The translations under genes were made by a program, and so were the position numbers. Below the pieces are notes generated by a model that was not told where the DNA came from, ran no database searches, and saw only the letters and a list, made by a program, of their open reading frames with translations. From assembly GCA_944393225.1 (NCBI GenBank), contig CALXZK010000004.1, forward strand, positions 29,964 to 93,963: 64,000 nt of DNA, in the 5' to 3' direction. The stretch is from an uncultured Alphaproteobacteria bacterium. Its GTDB lineage: Bacteria > Pseudomonadota > Alphaproteobacteria > RF32 > CAG-239. This document shows positions 44,962-54,250 of this stretch, one piece after another (the stretch's first letter is position 1; each line of letters begins with the position of its first letter).

Positions 44962-47195
44962 TTATTCTCTTCCTTTTTTATAGGTTCTTTTTTATCAGCT
45001 TCTTTAGGCAAGTTTTCTTTATTTTCCGAAGCTTCTGCCTTTTCAGTTTTCTTTTCCTCTTTATTTATTTTTACGGTTAGCGGCTTGGTTTCTACCTCTT
45101 TCCCTTCTTTGATGGGTAAGGTTACCGAAGGAGCCTTTTTTACCTCTTTATTTTCTACCGGTGTTTTCTTTTCCGGTGTTTTTACTTCTTTGCTTTTTGC
45201 CTCTTTATTTTCGACTTTGCCCTTATTATCTTTTTTGACAATTGTTTTTTGATTTTTAACAACATTCTGTTTTTTCTGCCATTCTTTATACCAATCATCA
45301 AATGTTTTCTGAGCTTCTGAAATTTTCTCCGGAGCAATTGAAAATGCATGCAATTGGTTCAATATCTTTTCCTTCAAATTATCTTCAAGATTCAAGTCGA
45401 ACTCTTGGCATTGTTTTTTGCGATACAGATACTGAGCTAAGATATCTGAAGTTGAACAACTTTCTGTTTTGATTTGAAACTCTTTTTTCAAAGGATCTTT
45501 TACTGCAGAATCTACAAAATTTCTGTTCATATATTCATCTAAGAAATTTGGAGTTTCCAACGGAGCCTCAAGACCATTTAATCCGCTCAAACCTTGGATG
45601 AAAACGACAGTGTCTTGCGGAGAGTTCTTTTTATAAATCTTTTCTACAAAATTCTGAAGTTTACCATATACGCAGCGTACTTGTTGGACATAGGCTTTTC
45701 TTTTATCATTAGCTGATATGGTCTTTGTCCACGGTAAATCATTTTTATTCATCCATTGATCTAAGGGTTTTACCTGACAAAATTCATCATAAATATATGT
45801 GTTTTGAGGTAAATCGATATTGATAAAATATGCTGAATTTCCGTTGGTTTTATCCAGATCTTGGACAACAACATCTAAAACATCTGCCGAATTTTTGATT
45901 CCGATATTTTGATAAGAAATTCCGATCATCGGAAGAGTATCGGCACTGGTAAATGGACGGAACATGGTGTATAATGGTGAAAAATCGGTAAATATTCCCA
46001 TGCTTTCTAACCATTGAGCCAAGATAACACTGACCTTTTGTGATGTCGATATTTTCATATTATCAAAATCAATCGGAGCGGAGTTTCTTTCAACACAACG
46101 ATGAACCGCCATTTCATTATTTATTTTGCAGAGCTCGATACCGGAGGATTGATATGCATTCACGCTGAATTTAGATTTTTTGAAGATATCATAAAGACGA
46201 CTTTCTTTGAGATAGGTGTCTTTTTTATTCAATCTATTAAATATCCAAAAGCTATCGGGATAAACATTTTTTAAAATATATTCATCTTCGGATTTTTTGC
46301 TGTTGGTATTTAGAATCTGAGCAAAGTTTCTGCCGGCATCTTCATATTTGTTATATGACTGAGGATAGAAAATGAATCCATTTTTAGCATAGAAGCCAAG
46401 CATAATATCTTGTGTCTTTTTAATATCCGATAATTCAGGCGATTTTTCAGGCAGCGTTTTTTCCAACTCATCTAAATAGGCATATGAGCTCAATCCTTGC
46501 AGACCAATGTAGATGAATTTTTTGCCTGATTTTGCCTGTGCATTGATAACATCTTCTTTAATTACATCAAATTTTTGATGTTCGTTATTATCCATCAACT
46601 GCGTAAAGACAACCAACATATTGCACAAGATTAAGAAAGAGAGCAGCCAGAAGACATTTAACTTGGACGCAAAACTAACAAAAAGGAAGACTAAACCGGC
46701 TATGACCAATGCAGCAACGATGTGAGAAACATAGGTTAACAATAACCCTAAATCTTGCGAAATGTAGGTCGCTGCCAAACTTGCCAACATGGTGTTTTTA
46801 TCAAATGCGGCAAATTGGTTAAGCATGGCTATCACAAAATAAAAGGCAACTGCGGCCACAGCAAGATTCTGTAACAATTTAAAAAAGGACAGACAATATA
46901 TTAAGACGACAGAAAGAATGAAAATGGCAGTCAGAATGTACCAAACTTCAGGTGTGAGAATTGTGAAGGTTGAAAACATATCATAACTTCCTGAGCCGAC
47001 GAATATCAAGAAGTTAAGACTGATTAATGAGGCAATAATCAGTGCTTTTTCCAACCAATCAATCAAATATTGAGAGAGCTTTTCCGCGCGTTTCTTTTTC
47101 GGTTGAGCTTCTTTTTTTAGCTTTTCTTGTCTTTGTTCCATCTGAGTGGTTGCAACGAAGCTATTTTGCGTATCATCAATAATTACGTCGTGCAT
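44958..47195 (-). CDS. Membrane protein with degenerate sulfatase/LTA-synthase-like ectodomain
   Basis: 745 residues. Five hydrophobic helices (about 50-68, 85-106, 108-127, 148-175, 181-201) precede a large extracytoplasmic domain, the layout of LtaS/EptA-type enzymes. KKFIYIGLQGLSSY (225-238) sits where the first metal-binding Asp/Glu belongs, and AYVQQVRCVYGKLQNFVEK...DTVVFIQGLSG (501-538) where the D-H-G metal ligands belong; both lack those residues. The tail (640-745) is low-complexity Lys/Glu. Probably a catalytically dead relative; function unknown. First gene before yejE-yejF. Confidence 0.7.
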   Translation of the reverse strand: MHDVIIDDTQNSFVATTQMEQRQEKLKKEAQPKKKRAEKLSQYLIDWLEKALIIASLISLNFLIFVGSGSYDMFSTFTILTPEVWYILTAIFILSVVLIYCLSFFKLLQNLAVAAVAFYFVIAMLNQFAAFDKNTMLASLAATYISQDLGLLLTYVSHIVAALVIAGLVFLFVSFASKLNVFWLLSFLILCNMLVVFTQLMDNNEHQKFDVIKEDVINAQAKSGKKFIYIGLQGLSSYAYLDELEKTLPEKSPELSDIKKTQDIMLGFYAKNGFIFYPQSYNKYEDAGRNFAQILNTNSKKSEDEYILKNVYPDSFWIFNRLNKKDTYLKESRLYDIFKKSKFSVNAYQSSGIELCKINNEMAVHRCVERNSAPIDFDNMKISTSQKVSVILAQWLESMGIFTDFSPLYTMFRPFTSADTLPMIGISYQNIGIKNSADVLDVVVQDLDKTNGNSAYFINIDLPQNTYIYDEFCQVKPLDQWMNKNDLPWTKTISANDKRKAYVQQVRCVYGKLQNFVEKIYKKNSPQDTVVFIQGLSGLNGLEAPLETPNFLDEYMNRNFVDSAVKDPLKKEFQIKTESCSTSDILAQYLYRKKQCQEFDLNLEDNLKEKILNQLHAFSIAPEKISEAQKTFDDWYKEWQKKQNVVKNQKTIVKKDNKGKVENKEAKSKEVKTPEKKTPVENKEVKKAPSVTLPIKEGKEVETKPLTVKINKEEKKTEKAEASENKENLPKEADKKEPIKKEENK

Positions 47196-47271
47196 TTTAT
47201 TGCTGCCTTTTCTTTCTCTTTATTTAAAAACATCTGATATATAAAAGCACATGTTTTTGTTCTTTTAAAGA

Positions 47272-47306
47272 AAAAGCCTTGAGATATATACAATCTCAAG
47301 GCTTTT
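47272..47306. terminator. Terminator of rpsD
   Basis: Fourteen-pair perfect stem AAAAGCCTTGAGAT/ATCTCAAGGCTTTT with a seven-base loop; the T-run lies on the minus-strand side of rpsD. Confidence 0.9.
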
Positions 47307-47328
47307 AAATTTACTTCGATAATGTTTA

Positions 47329-47943
47329 TTATCTTGAGTAGTATTCGATAACCAAGTTCGGTTCCATTTGAGCAGCATACGGAATATCAGCGAACTTAGG
47401 TACGAAAGAGTATTTTGCAGTCATTTTCTTAGAATCAACTTCCAAGTAACCCGGGAAATCTCTGTTGCCAGCTTCCATAGCTGCAGCAACGATAGCCAAA
47501 GATTTTGATTTTTCGCGGATTTCGATAACATCACCAGCTTTTACCATGTAAGAAGGAATGTTAACTTTTTTGCCGTTTACCAAAATGTGACCATGGTTTA
47601 CAAATTGACGAGCTGCAAAAATTGTAGAAACAAATTTTGCTTTCCATACCAAGTTGTCCAAACGAGATTCCAAAATACCAACAAAGTTTTCAGCAGCATC
47701 GCCTGATCTTCTGATGGCTTCTACATAATATTTGTGGAATTGTTTTTCAGAAACGTTACCATAGTAGAATTTCATCTTTTGTTTAGCGATTAATTGCTCA
47801 CCATAGTCGGTAGGTTTTTTTCTTCTTTGTCCGTGTTGACCCGGAGCATATTCTCTTTTATCTAACGGAGATTTTGTATTTCCCCACAAATTAACACCGA
47901 AACGACGGTCTAATTTCTTTTTTGCTATAACAATACTTTTCAT
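47329..47943 (-). CDS. rpsD: 30S ribosomal protein S4
   Basis: 204 residues, standard length; primary 16S rRNA-binding protein. [26 protein letters not shown] and the S4 domain ([35 protein letters not shown], about 90-125) are clear. The zinc cysteines of some S4 forms are absent. Stands alone, away from the ribosomal protein clusters. Confidence 0.98.
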   Translation of the reverse strand: MKSIVIAKKKLDRRFGVNLWGNTKSPLDKREYAPGQHGQRRKKPTDYGEQLIAKQKMKFYYGNVSEKQFHKYYVEAIRRSGDAAENFVGILESRLDNLVWKAKFVSTIFAARQFVNHGHILVNGKKVNIPSYMVKAGDVIEIREKSKSLAIVAAAMEAGNRDFPGYLEVDSKKMTAKYSFVPKFADIPYAAQMEPNLVIEYYSR

Positions 47944-48151
47944 AAAATTTTTCCTTGTATTTTGTGTTATTTATTATTGTCCCGGTAGTTTTGGTTATGT
48001 TTCCAAACGGGGTATTTTACCCTCATTCCCGGAAGTATGTTGATAACTACACCAAAAATATAATAATTTCAAGTGATATTTTAAAAATGACTGGATTTTC
48101 TTGTCAATTTTGCTAAGATAGCGCAGAAAATACAGTTTATCAGGAGTTTCA

Positions 48152-49915
48152 ATGTCTTACGATTTATTATTTCAACAAGCCCTCGCCGCTCATGAACAAG
48201 GTCGTTTTGACGAGGCAGAACAAATTTATCGACAAATTTTGGAAACAGCACCCGAAAACCCAGATGTATTAAATCTTCTCGGTTTGGTGGCACAAGCTAA
48301 AGGCGTGCATAATCAAGCAATTGAGCTTTTTTATAAAGCCATAAAACAAGCTCCGAAACATGCTCCGTTCTATTTTAACCTGGCGGTTTCTTTAGCTGCC
48401 TCAGGACATGATGTTGAAGCGTTGGATAACATACAAAAAGCTTGTGACTTGGCTCCCGATGAAAAAGAAATTTACAACCAACAAGGGTTGCTCCTGCATA
48501 AACTAAAACACACAACGGAAGCACAACAAGCTTTCTTAAAAGCTTTGCAATTAGATGAAAACTATGCCGAGGCCAAAACCAATTTGGCACTGACTTATAT
48601 TGAAACCGATCCTGAAAAAACAATTCATTTTTTGCAAGAAATTGCCGAGCAATTTCCGCAAGATGTGACCAGCAGATATTATCTCTGCACCCTGTTTTTT
48701 GATAAAAAAGACTATGAAAACTCTAAAAAATATGCCGAAGAAGCACATAATCTTAATCCGGCATCCGATGAGGTCTTGTTCATGCTCGGTATTCTTGCTT
48801 TGCAACAAAATAATATTTCTGATGCAAAAATGTATTTTCAATCGGCAGCAGAGCAAAATGCCTATAATGTCGGGGCGTGGCTTAATCTTGCAAATTTGGA
48901 CACAAATGAAAAAGATTTTGATAACGCCGAAAAAATTTATAAAAAACTGCTTGATATTGCTCCGCAAAACTTTGATGTCCATCTAAATTACGGTAATATG
49001 CTTTATCAGCAAAATCGTCTGAGCGAGGCTTTGGAAGAATATCGCGCAGCGGTTATCATTAATCCGGAATCAGCTCCCGTCAGCAATAATATCGGTGTTA
49101 TTTTAAAAGATTTGCAACAATATGAAGATGCTCTCGGACTTTTCTTTAATGCTATGGCTCGTGACCCGTCTAAAGAAGAATATTCCGTAAATATTGCTGA
49201 AACTTTGGTCCTTCTCTACCGACAAGATAAAGATATTGCAACCAAAGTTGCTGAAAATTGGTTGAAAAATGCACCTAAAAATATATTTGCTCAACGAACC
49301 TGTGCCTCTTTCAAAGGAGAAAAAATTGAGAATAATCAAATTTTTGCTGAAAAGCTTTTTGACAACTTCGCTGATAATTATGAGCTGGTGCTTGAGAAGA
49401 TTAATTACGGCCTTCCAAGACGCATACGAGACCTTGCAGGAAATGTTAAAGGTACCATTGTGGATTTGGGGTGTGGTTCGGGGCTTATCGGTCAAGCTCT
49501 TAAAAATGCTGAAAATCAAATAATCGGCGTTGATGTTTCTCGCAATATGTTGCATTTGGCAGCTCAAAAAGGCGTTTATAAACAACTGATTAAAGGTGAT
49601 GTTACAGCATTTTGTCAGAAAAAACTTGCAGATATAAATCCCGACTTAATTGTTGCTGCCGATGTTTTTGGTTATATCGGAAATTTGGCACCGCTTTTTG
49701 CCGCTCTTAAAGGCAGAAAAATTTGCTTTTCTATAGAAGTATTATCCGAAGACGGTGATTATAAACTCAACGATGCAGGTAGATATCTGTATAATGAAAT
49801 ATATATAACCAACTTGTTGCAGCAAAATGGTTTTACTCAAATCAATAAATATGATGTCGTGTTGCGACAAGAGGACGGCAAAGATGTCAACGGCTTGCTC
49901 TTCTTTGCTCAATAA
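48152..49915 (+). CDS. TPR-repeat protein with C-terminal methyltransferase domain
   Basis: 587 residues. About ten tetratricopeptide repeats fill residues 5-380 (e.g. ALAAHEQGRFDEAEQIYRQIL at the start). A class I SAM methyltransferase follows, with motif I IVDLGCGSGLIG (about 433-444) and motif II IIGVDVS (453-459). Likely modifies a protein or envelope glycan recognised by the TPR array. CAGGAG precedes the start. The end overlaps the next gene by 32 bases. Confidence 0.88.
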   Translation: MSYDLLFQQALAAHEQGRFDEAEQIYRQILETAPENPDVLNLLGLVAQAKGVHNQAIELFYKAIKQAPKHAPFYFNLAVSLAASGHDVEALDNIQKACDLAPDEKEIYNQQGLLLHKLKHTTEAQQAFLKALQLDENYAEAKTNLALTYIETDPEKTIHFLQEIAEQFPQDVTSRYYLCTLFFDKKDYENSKKYAEEAHNLNPASDEVLFMLGILALQQNNISDAKMYFQSAAEQNAYNVGAWLNLANLDTNEKDFDNAEKIYKKLLDIAPQNFDVHLNYGNMLYQQNRLSEALEEYRAAVIINPESAPVSNNIGVILKDLQQYEDALGLFFNAMARDPSKEEYSVNIAETLVLLYRQDKDIATKVAENWLKNAPKNIFAQRTCASFKGEKIENNQIFAEKLFDNFADNYELVLEKINYGLPRRIRDLAGNVKGTIVDLGCGSGLIGQALKNAENQIIGVDVSRNMLHLAAQKGVYKQLIKGDVTAFCQKKLADINPDLIVAADVFGYIGNLAPLFAALKGRKICFSIEVLSEDGDYKLNDAGRYLYNEIYITNLLQQNGFTQINKYDVVLRQEDGKDVNGLLFFAQ

Positions 49916-50360
49916 TCCGCAAATAGAGCTCCTTTCTTCTGATGATTTTGCCGAAATTGTAGAAGTTTGGGAAGCTTCTGTTCGGGCAACGCATCATTTT
50001 TTAAACGAAAAAGAAATTGCATTCTATAAACCTTTGGTTCTGAAATATGCTTTACCTTCGATGAAGGTTTGGGGAATTCGAATAGGAGAAAAACTTGCCG
50101 GATATATGGCCGTATCTTCTTATAAAGTGGAAATGCTTTTTATTGCACCGGAATTTATTGGTAAAGGTTTGGGAAAACATTTTCTTAACTTTGCTCTTAA
50201 CAAACTTCATATTTACTTAATTGATGTGAACGAAGAAAATCCTGCCGCACTCGGCTTTTATCAGCACATGGGATATAAAATTATCTCTCGCGATGACGTA
50301 GATGGTAACGGCCGCCCTCACCCAATTTTGCACCTTGAATATCAACCTCTTGAAAAATAA
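49884..50360 (+). CDS. GNAT-family acetyltransferase
   Basis: 158 residues starting at the ATG at 49884 (GAGG nine bases upstream), inside the end of the TPR-methyltransferase gene. Motif A MLFIAPEFIGKGLGKHFLN (about 88-106) and motif B NPAALGFYQHMGY identify a GNAT fold; YjaB-like in layout. Substrate unknown. Likely co-translated with its upstream neighbour. Confidence 0.88.
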   Translation: MSTACSSLLNNPQIELLSSDDFAEIVEVWEASVRATHHFLNEKEIAFYKPLVLKYALPSMKVWGIRIGEKLAGYMAVSSYKVEMLFIAPEFIGKGLGKHFLNFALNKLHIYLIDVNEENPAALGFYQHMGYKIISRDDVDGNGRPHPILHLEYQPLEK

Positions 50361-50442
50361 CAATTTCTAATTATCTATTTATTAACACTTTAGACTTACT
50401 ATCTTATTATGTTATTAAATAAATCTGACGGAGGTGCTTGCC

Positions 50443-51081
50443 ATGGCTGATGATTATATGATTGATATTTATGATGAAAATATGAACCCCTTGGGCTCGG
50501 CCATGCGTTCGCAGGCGCACAAAGAAGGTTTGTGGCACAAATCTTTTCACTGTTGGATTGTTAAACACGCCGCAGATGGACATCACCATGTGTTATTACA
50601 ACTCCGCAGCAAAAATAAAGATACACACCCAAGCTTGCTTGATATTTCTGCTGCAGGACACCTCAAAGTCGGTGAAACACCCCATGACGGTATTAAAAAT
50701 ATTGAAGAAGAACTTGGAATTAAGATCGATTTTGAAAGCTTGAACAAACTTTTTACCATTAATCATGTTTATGAAAAAGACGGATATATCAATCATGAAT
50801 TTAATCCGACTTATCTTTTGGAAACAGAAAAGAATTTATCCGAGCTTGAGCTTAATCCTTTGGAAGTTGACGGTGTGTTGGAAGCCTCGGTCGATGATTT
50901 GAAAAACTTGTTTAACCACAAAGTTAATTCCGTTTATGTTTCCGGCTTGCTCCTTGATGAGTTTGACAACTACATTCCTTATACCGGTGCTGTTGCCATC
51001 AAAGACTTTGTGCCGCATGAAGACAGCTATTATGTCAAAGTGATGGATACGATTAAACGCTATTTTGAAAATAAGCACTAG
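50443..51081 (+). CDS. NUDIX hydrolase (isopentenyl-diphosphate-isomerase-like)
   Basis: 212 residues, resembling the IPP isomerase-like NUDIX group (YfcD type): HKEGLWHKSFHCWIV, then the Nudix box GHLKVGETPHDGIKNIEEELGI (about 68-89). The box is imperfect: one residue shorter than GX5EX7REUXEEXGU, with Lys-Asn for Arg-Glu, while the EE metal ligands remain. Activity may be altered. The ATG at 50443 follows GGAGG. The stop overlaps the convergent HD gene's stop. Confidence 0.85.
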   Translation: MADDYMIDIYDENMNPLGSAMRSQAHKEGLWHKSFHCWIVKHAADGHHHVLLQLRSKNKDTHPSLLDISAAGHLKVGETPHDGIKNIEEELGIKIDFESLNKLFTINHVYEKDGYINHEFNPTYLLETEKNLSELELNPLEVDGVLEASVDDLKNLFNHKVNSVYVSGLLLDEFDNYIPYTGAVAIKDFVPHEDSYYVKVMDTIKRYFENKH

Positions 51082-51614
51082 AGTTTACATAAAGCATTAA
51101 ATAGTTGCTTGGTAATTTGCTCCTCTTTATTTGTGTGCGTATTTGCGTAATTGTAAAACTCATTAAAGATTTTTTCTTGGGTTTTATTGCCGTTGTCATA
51201 ATATTTGGCTTCTAAAACAGCATCTAATCTATCCATATCTTTGATAAAGCAGGCTTCTTTAGTTTTGTTTTCTTCATATTCGGCAAATAAATCTTCCAAT
51301 TCGGCAAAATGGAATTTTTGCGAAATTTCTTTAACGGCTGCTTTTTCTCTTTGTGCTTTTTCTTCTTCAGATACGCCATCAAAAGGAGTTATATCGCCCA
51401 CCAAAGCTTCTTGTATATCATGGATAAGAGCCAATTTTAGGCATTTTTCTTTATCTAAATGTTGAGGGGCAAATAGCAAAGCAAGCAATGCCACACCATG
51501 ACTATGAGCGGCAACGGTTTCGGCATTTTCAATTCCTTTATTTATCCAGCCCGTGCGTTGCAATTCTTTTAATTTTCCCAGAATGTTTATCAGGTAGCTT
51601 AAATTATCATTCAT
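51078..51614 (-). CDS. HD-domain phosphohydrolase (YfbR/HDDC2-like)
   Basis: 178 residues. H...HD...D metal ligands are visible: AAHSHGVALLALLF (35-48), LALIHDIQEALVGD (61-74) and KDMDRLDAV later. The HDDC2/YfbR group dephosphorylates deoxynucleoside 5'-monophosphates. Co-directional with two HAD-like genes upstream, overlapping the nearer by eight bases; a nucleotide-salvage link is a guess. Confidence 0.9.
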   Translation of the reverse strand: MNDNLSYLINILGKLKELQRTGWINKGIENAETVAAHSHGVALLALLFAPQHLDKEKCLKLALIHDIQEALVGDITPFDGVSEEEKAQREKAAVKEISQKFHFAELEDLFAEYEENKTKEACFIKDMDRLDAVLEAKYYDNGNKTQEKIFNEFYNYANTHTNKEEQITKQLFNALCKL

Positions 51615-52266
51615 GATATGTTCTTTCTTTGATGATTGTATCCAACAAATTTAATGTATCTTTGGTGCTTTGAACTTTTATGCCTTGAAGCTTGTGCTTT
51701 TGGCACATTTCAGTATTAAGACAATTATCATCAATTAAAAGGCTTTCCGGAGCAAAAATATTGTTTTTTTCTAAATATCCGGCAAAGAAAGGTATGTTGT
51801 CTTTTTGCTCATCTCTCTTAAGATATCCGATTTCATTTGATGATAAAATGCTATCAAAATGTTTATTCAATTGCAAACTTGGAACAGTATAGTCGGTGAA
51901 AACGTCCCAATTATCCGTCGCCAAAACGACCTTAACGCCGGTTTGGCGCAGTTTATCTATTTTTTCAAATGTGTTTGGATAATCTAATGTTTGATGAGAG
52001 CAACAATCGGCAAAGGTTTGTAAAACTTTTTCATAAGGCATAATTCCGGCTTGAGAAATTTTTTTAGCAACGTCTTCTTTACTGAGTTTTCCGCGAGCCC
52101 AATCATATTGCCAGCCTTCGGGATTGTTTTCAAAAATGACATTGATAAACTTTTTGAACAGAGCATGATTTTCAACCTTTAACTTGTTCAAAAAGGTTAC
52201 GGAAGTTAAAGTTAAGTACCAATCTATAAATATGACTTTCAGTTTGTCAAAATTCACATCGGTCAC
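51607..52266 (-). CDS. HAD-superfamily hydrolase-like protein 1
   Basis: 219 residues; starts with GTG at 52266, inside the end of the next HAD gene. Motif I reads FIDWYLTLT, keeping the nucleophile Asp but with Tyr at the general acid position (DxDxT). Motif II VLATDN and motif IV LLIDDNCLN are present, with a helical cap between. Closely similar in layout to its upstream neighbour, so a tandem duplicate. Confidence 0.8.
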   Translation of the reverse strand: MTDVNFDKLKVIFIDWYLTLTSVTFLNKLKVENHALFKKFINVIFENNPEGWQYDWARGKLSKEDVAKKISQAGIMPYEKVLQTFADCCSHQTLDYPNTFEKIDKLRQTGVKVVLATDNWDVFTDYTVPSLQLNKHFDSILSSNEIGYLKRDEQKDNIPFFAGYLEKNNIFAPESLLIDDNCLNTEMCQKHKLQGIKVQSTKDTLNLLDTIIKERTYHE

Positions 52267-52909
52267 AACAAGCCTCTATCATCATTAGGTTTTGCAGCAT
52301 ATTTTCAGGAGATGATATAACCCTGCCCTGCATGCCGAATTTTTTGCAAAAGCGAATTAACTCTTCATCATCATCAAGCAAAATTGCTTCCTCATATTTA
52401 ATGTTATTATTTCTTAAAAAATCGTCAAAAAACAGCAATTTCTTATCTTTGGCATCGTGTTTTAAGCATTTGAGCGTGGAAGAACACAAAATTGCATCAA
52501 AATACTTATGCAATTTGAGCGCCGGTACTGTATAATCTTCAAAAACATCTACATTGTCGGTAGCTATAACAACTTTTTTGCCCTTTTCTCTAAGGCGCTT
52601 AATCCATTTTTTATAATCAGGGCGGTCAAATTTCATTTTCTCGCAACTTGCTTGAAGAAGTCTAGAAATTTCTTGTATATTCAAGTCGTCTTGACAGATT
52701 TCCTTTAAGATATCATCTTTTGTCAAAGCGCCTTTCATCCAATCAATAAATTTGGCAAGAGGCATTTCCTCAAACAAGCGGTGTTCAAGCTTGTCAAAGA
52801 GCTTTTTGTTGCGACGTTTGATAAATTGGAAGAAAACGCGCGAGCACAAAGTCTTATGCCAATCGACAAAGACGACTTTGATACGGCATAATCTTTTGAG
52901 TTCGCGCAT
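52247..52909 (-). CDS. HAD-superfamily hydrolase-like protein 2
   Basis: 220 residues, paralogue of the adjacent gene: both have a D-W-x-x-T motif I (here FVDWHKTL), the WxxGxLxKxD cap segment, ATDN-DVF-DYTVP-L-L-K-FD and a DD motif IV (ILLDDDEEL). His replaces the usual second Asp. The two share a 20-base overlap. Follows pmbA by nine bases. Confidence 0.8.
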   Translation of the reverse strand: MRELKRLCRIKVVFVDWHKTLCSRVFFQFIKRRNKKLFDKLEHRLFEEMPLAKFIDWMKGALTKDDILKEICQDDLNIQEISRLLQASCEKMKFDRPDYKKWIKRLREKGKKVVIATDNVDVFEDYTVPALKLHKYFDAILCSSTLKCLKHDAKDKKLLFFDDFLRNNNIKYEEAILLDDDEELIRFCKKFGMQGRVISSPENMLQNLMMIEACCDRCEF

Positions 52910-52918
52910 ATTGTTCTC

Positions 52919-54250
52919 CTAGTTGCAAGAAATTTGCATCGGTTTAACGGCTATTGTCGGAGAGCCGCAGCCATTTGGCATGAGTTTTAAGTCATTACCG
53001 ATGAGCTCAATATCTTGCCAAAGCTCGTAAACATTTCCTGAAATAGTTAGAGGATTCAAAGCGTTGTCGATTTTTCCGTTTTTAATCAAAAATCCTTCGG
53101 CACCGTAAGAAAAATCTCCGGAAGCGGCTGAATATCCGGCATTTGTGCCAATTAAATTGGTAATATAAATGCCATCTTTTGTTTGTTGCAAAATTTCATC
53201 TTTACTTAAATTGCCGTTTTCTATGTAAAAGTTGGAAAAAGACACGCCCCTTGAACCATTACCGATACCGTTTCCGGTTGGAGTAGCGCCAAACTTATGT
53301 GCCGTACGCAAATTGTGGAGCAAGGTTTGCAACACACCATTTTGGATGATAACATTGTTTTGGCTCGGATAGCCTTCACCATCAAAAGGACGAGTACGGT
53401 ATCCATTGTCTAATAAAGGATTATCAACCAAGGTTATACTGTCAGCAGCAATTTTTTGCTTGAGCTTATCTCCGAGCTTAGAATATTTTTCTTCCATTGA
53501 AGCGGCTGAAAATATGCTTTTCGTCAAGTTTAAGAAATCTGCAAAGCACTCGTTTTCAAAAACAATTTTATATTTTCCGCTTGGAATTGCAATCGGATTA
53601 AGTTTCTTCAAAGCTTTTTCTACAGCTTTTTGTGCTATAAATTCGGGATTAAAGTCTTCTTCTTTATCAAATGTAACAAATTCGGAAGCGGTTTTGATAA
53701 TACCGTTTTCTTCTACCGATAAATAAATTCCGCCATAAGCCCACGTTATTCCTTCATTCACATCCAAGCCTAAAGAATTGCGAATTGCGCTTTGGTATTT
53801 TCCTTCGTCCATAAAACAAAAAATAACCTTTTTCACCCGCTTATCATGGGTGTAAGCAGCTTTTTCCAAATCGAGCAAGAATTGCTCTTTATCTAGAGTT
53901 TCAAACTCTTTTATTGGTCTGCTTCTTTTAACTAAAGGATATTCTCTCTTTTCACCAAAGAAGAAATTTTCTTCTTCGTTATTCATCAGCAATGCATTTT
54001 CTTTAGCTTCTTTAATAATGAGAGGAATATTTTTTTCTTCCAGCTCGCCGCAACTAAAAGAGCCGATATTTTTGCCCTCTTTTATAGAAAAATCCAAATG
54101 CTGCGTATTATTGAAGCTACGTTTTTCAATTTTGCCATCCATCGCTTTTAATGAGAATTTTTCATTTTGACTATAATCAATTTGAAATTGATTGATGTCC
54201 TGAGCTTGACTTGCTTGATACAATTTTTCAATAAATTCTTGTGCTTGCAT
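52919..54250 (-). CDS. pmbA: Metalloprotease-complex subunit PmbA/TldE
   Basis: 443 residues. Non-catalytic partner of TldD in a heterodimeric protease that degrades unfolded peptides and matures some peptides. Family blocks seen: SFSCGELEEK, PFDGEGYPSQNNVIIQNG, NFYIENGNLSKDEIL and the C-terminal GSPTIAV. The ATG at 54250 overlaps the tldD stop by one base; a longer in-frame start inside tldD is rejected. Confidence 0.95.
   Translation of the reverse strand: MQAQEFIEKLYQASQAQDINQFQIDYSQNEKFSLKAMDGKIEKRSFNNTQHLDFSIKEGKNIGSFSCGELEEKNIPLIIKEAKENALLMNNEEENFFFGEKREYPLVKRSRPIKEFETLDKEQFLLDLEKAAYTHDKRVKKVIFCFMDEGKYQSAIRNSLGLDVNEGITWAYGGIYLSVEENGIIKTASEFVTFDKEEDFNPEFIAQKAVEKALKKLNPIAIPSGKYKIVFENECFADFLNLTKSIFSAASMEEKYSKLGDKLKQKIAADSITLVDNPLLDNGYRTRPFDGEGYPSQNNVIIQNGVLQTLLHNLRTAHKFGATPTGNGIGNGSRGVSFSNFYIENGNLSKDEILQQTKDGIYITNLIGTNAGYSAASGDFSYGAEGFLIKNGKIDNALNPLTISGNVYELWQDIELIGNDLKLMPNGCGSPTIAVKPMQISCN

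Noticed and set aside
47944..48060. Structured rpsD leader for S4 autoregulation
   Set aside because: A small GGGTA/TACCC hairpin and nearby GC-rich bases are visible, but I could not build a convincing larger fold or match a known S4 leader.
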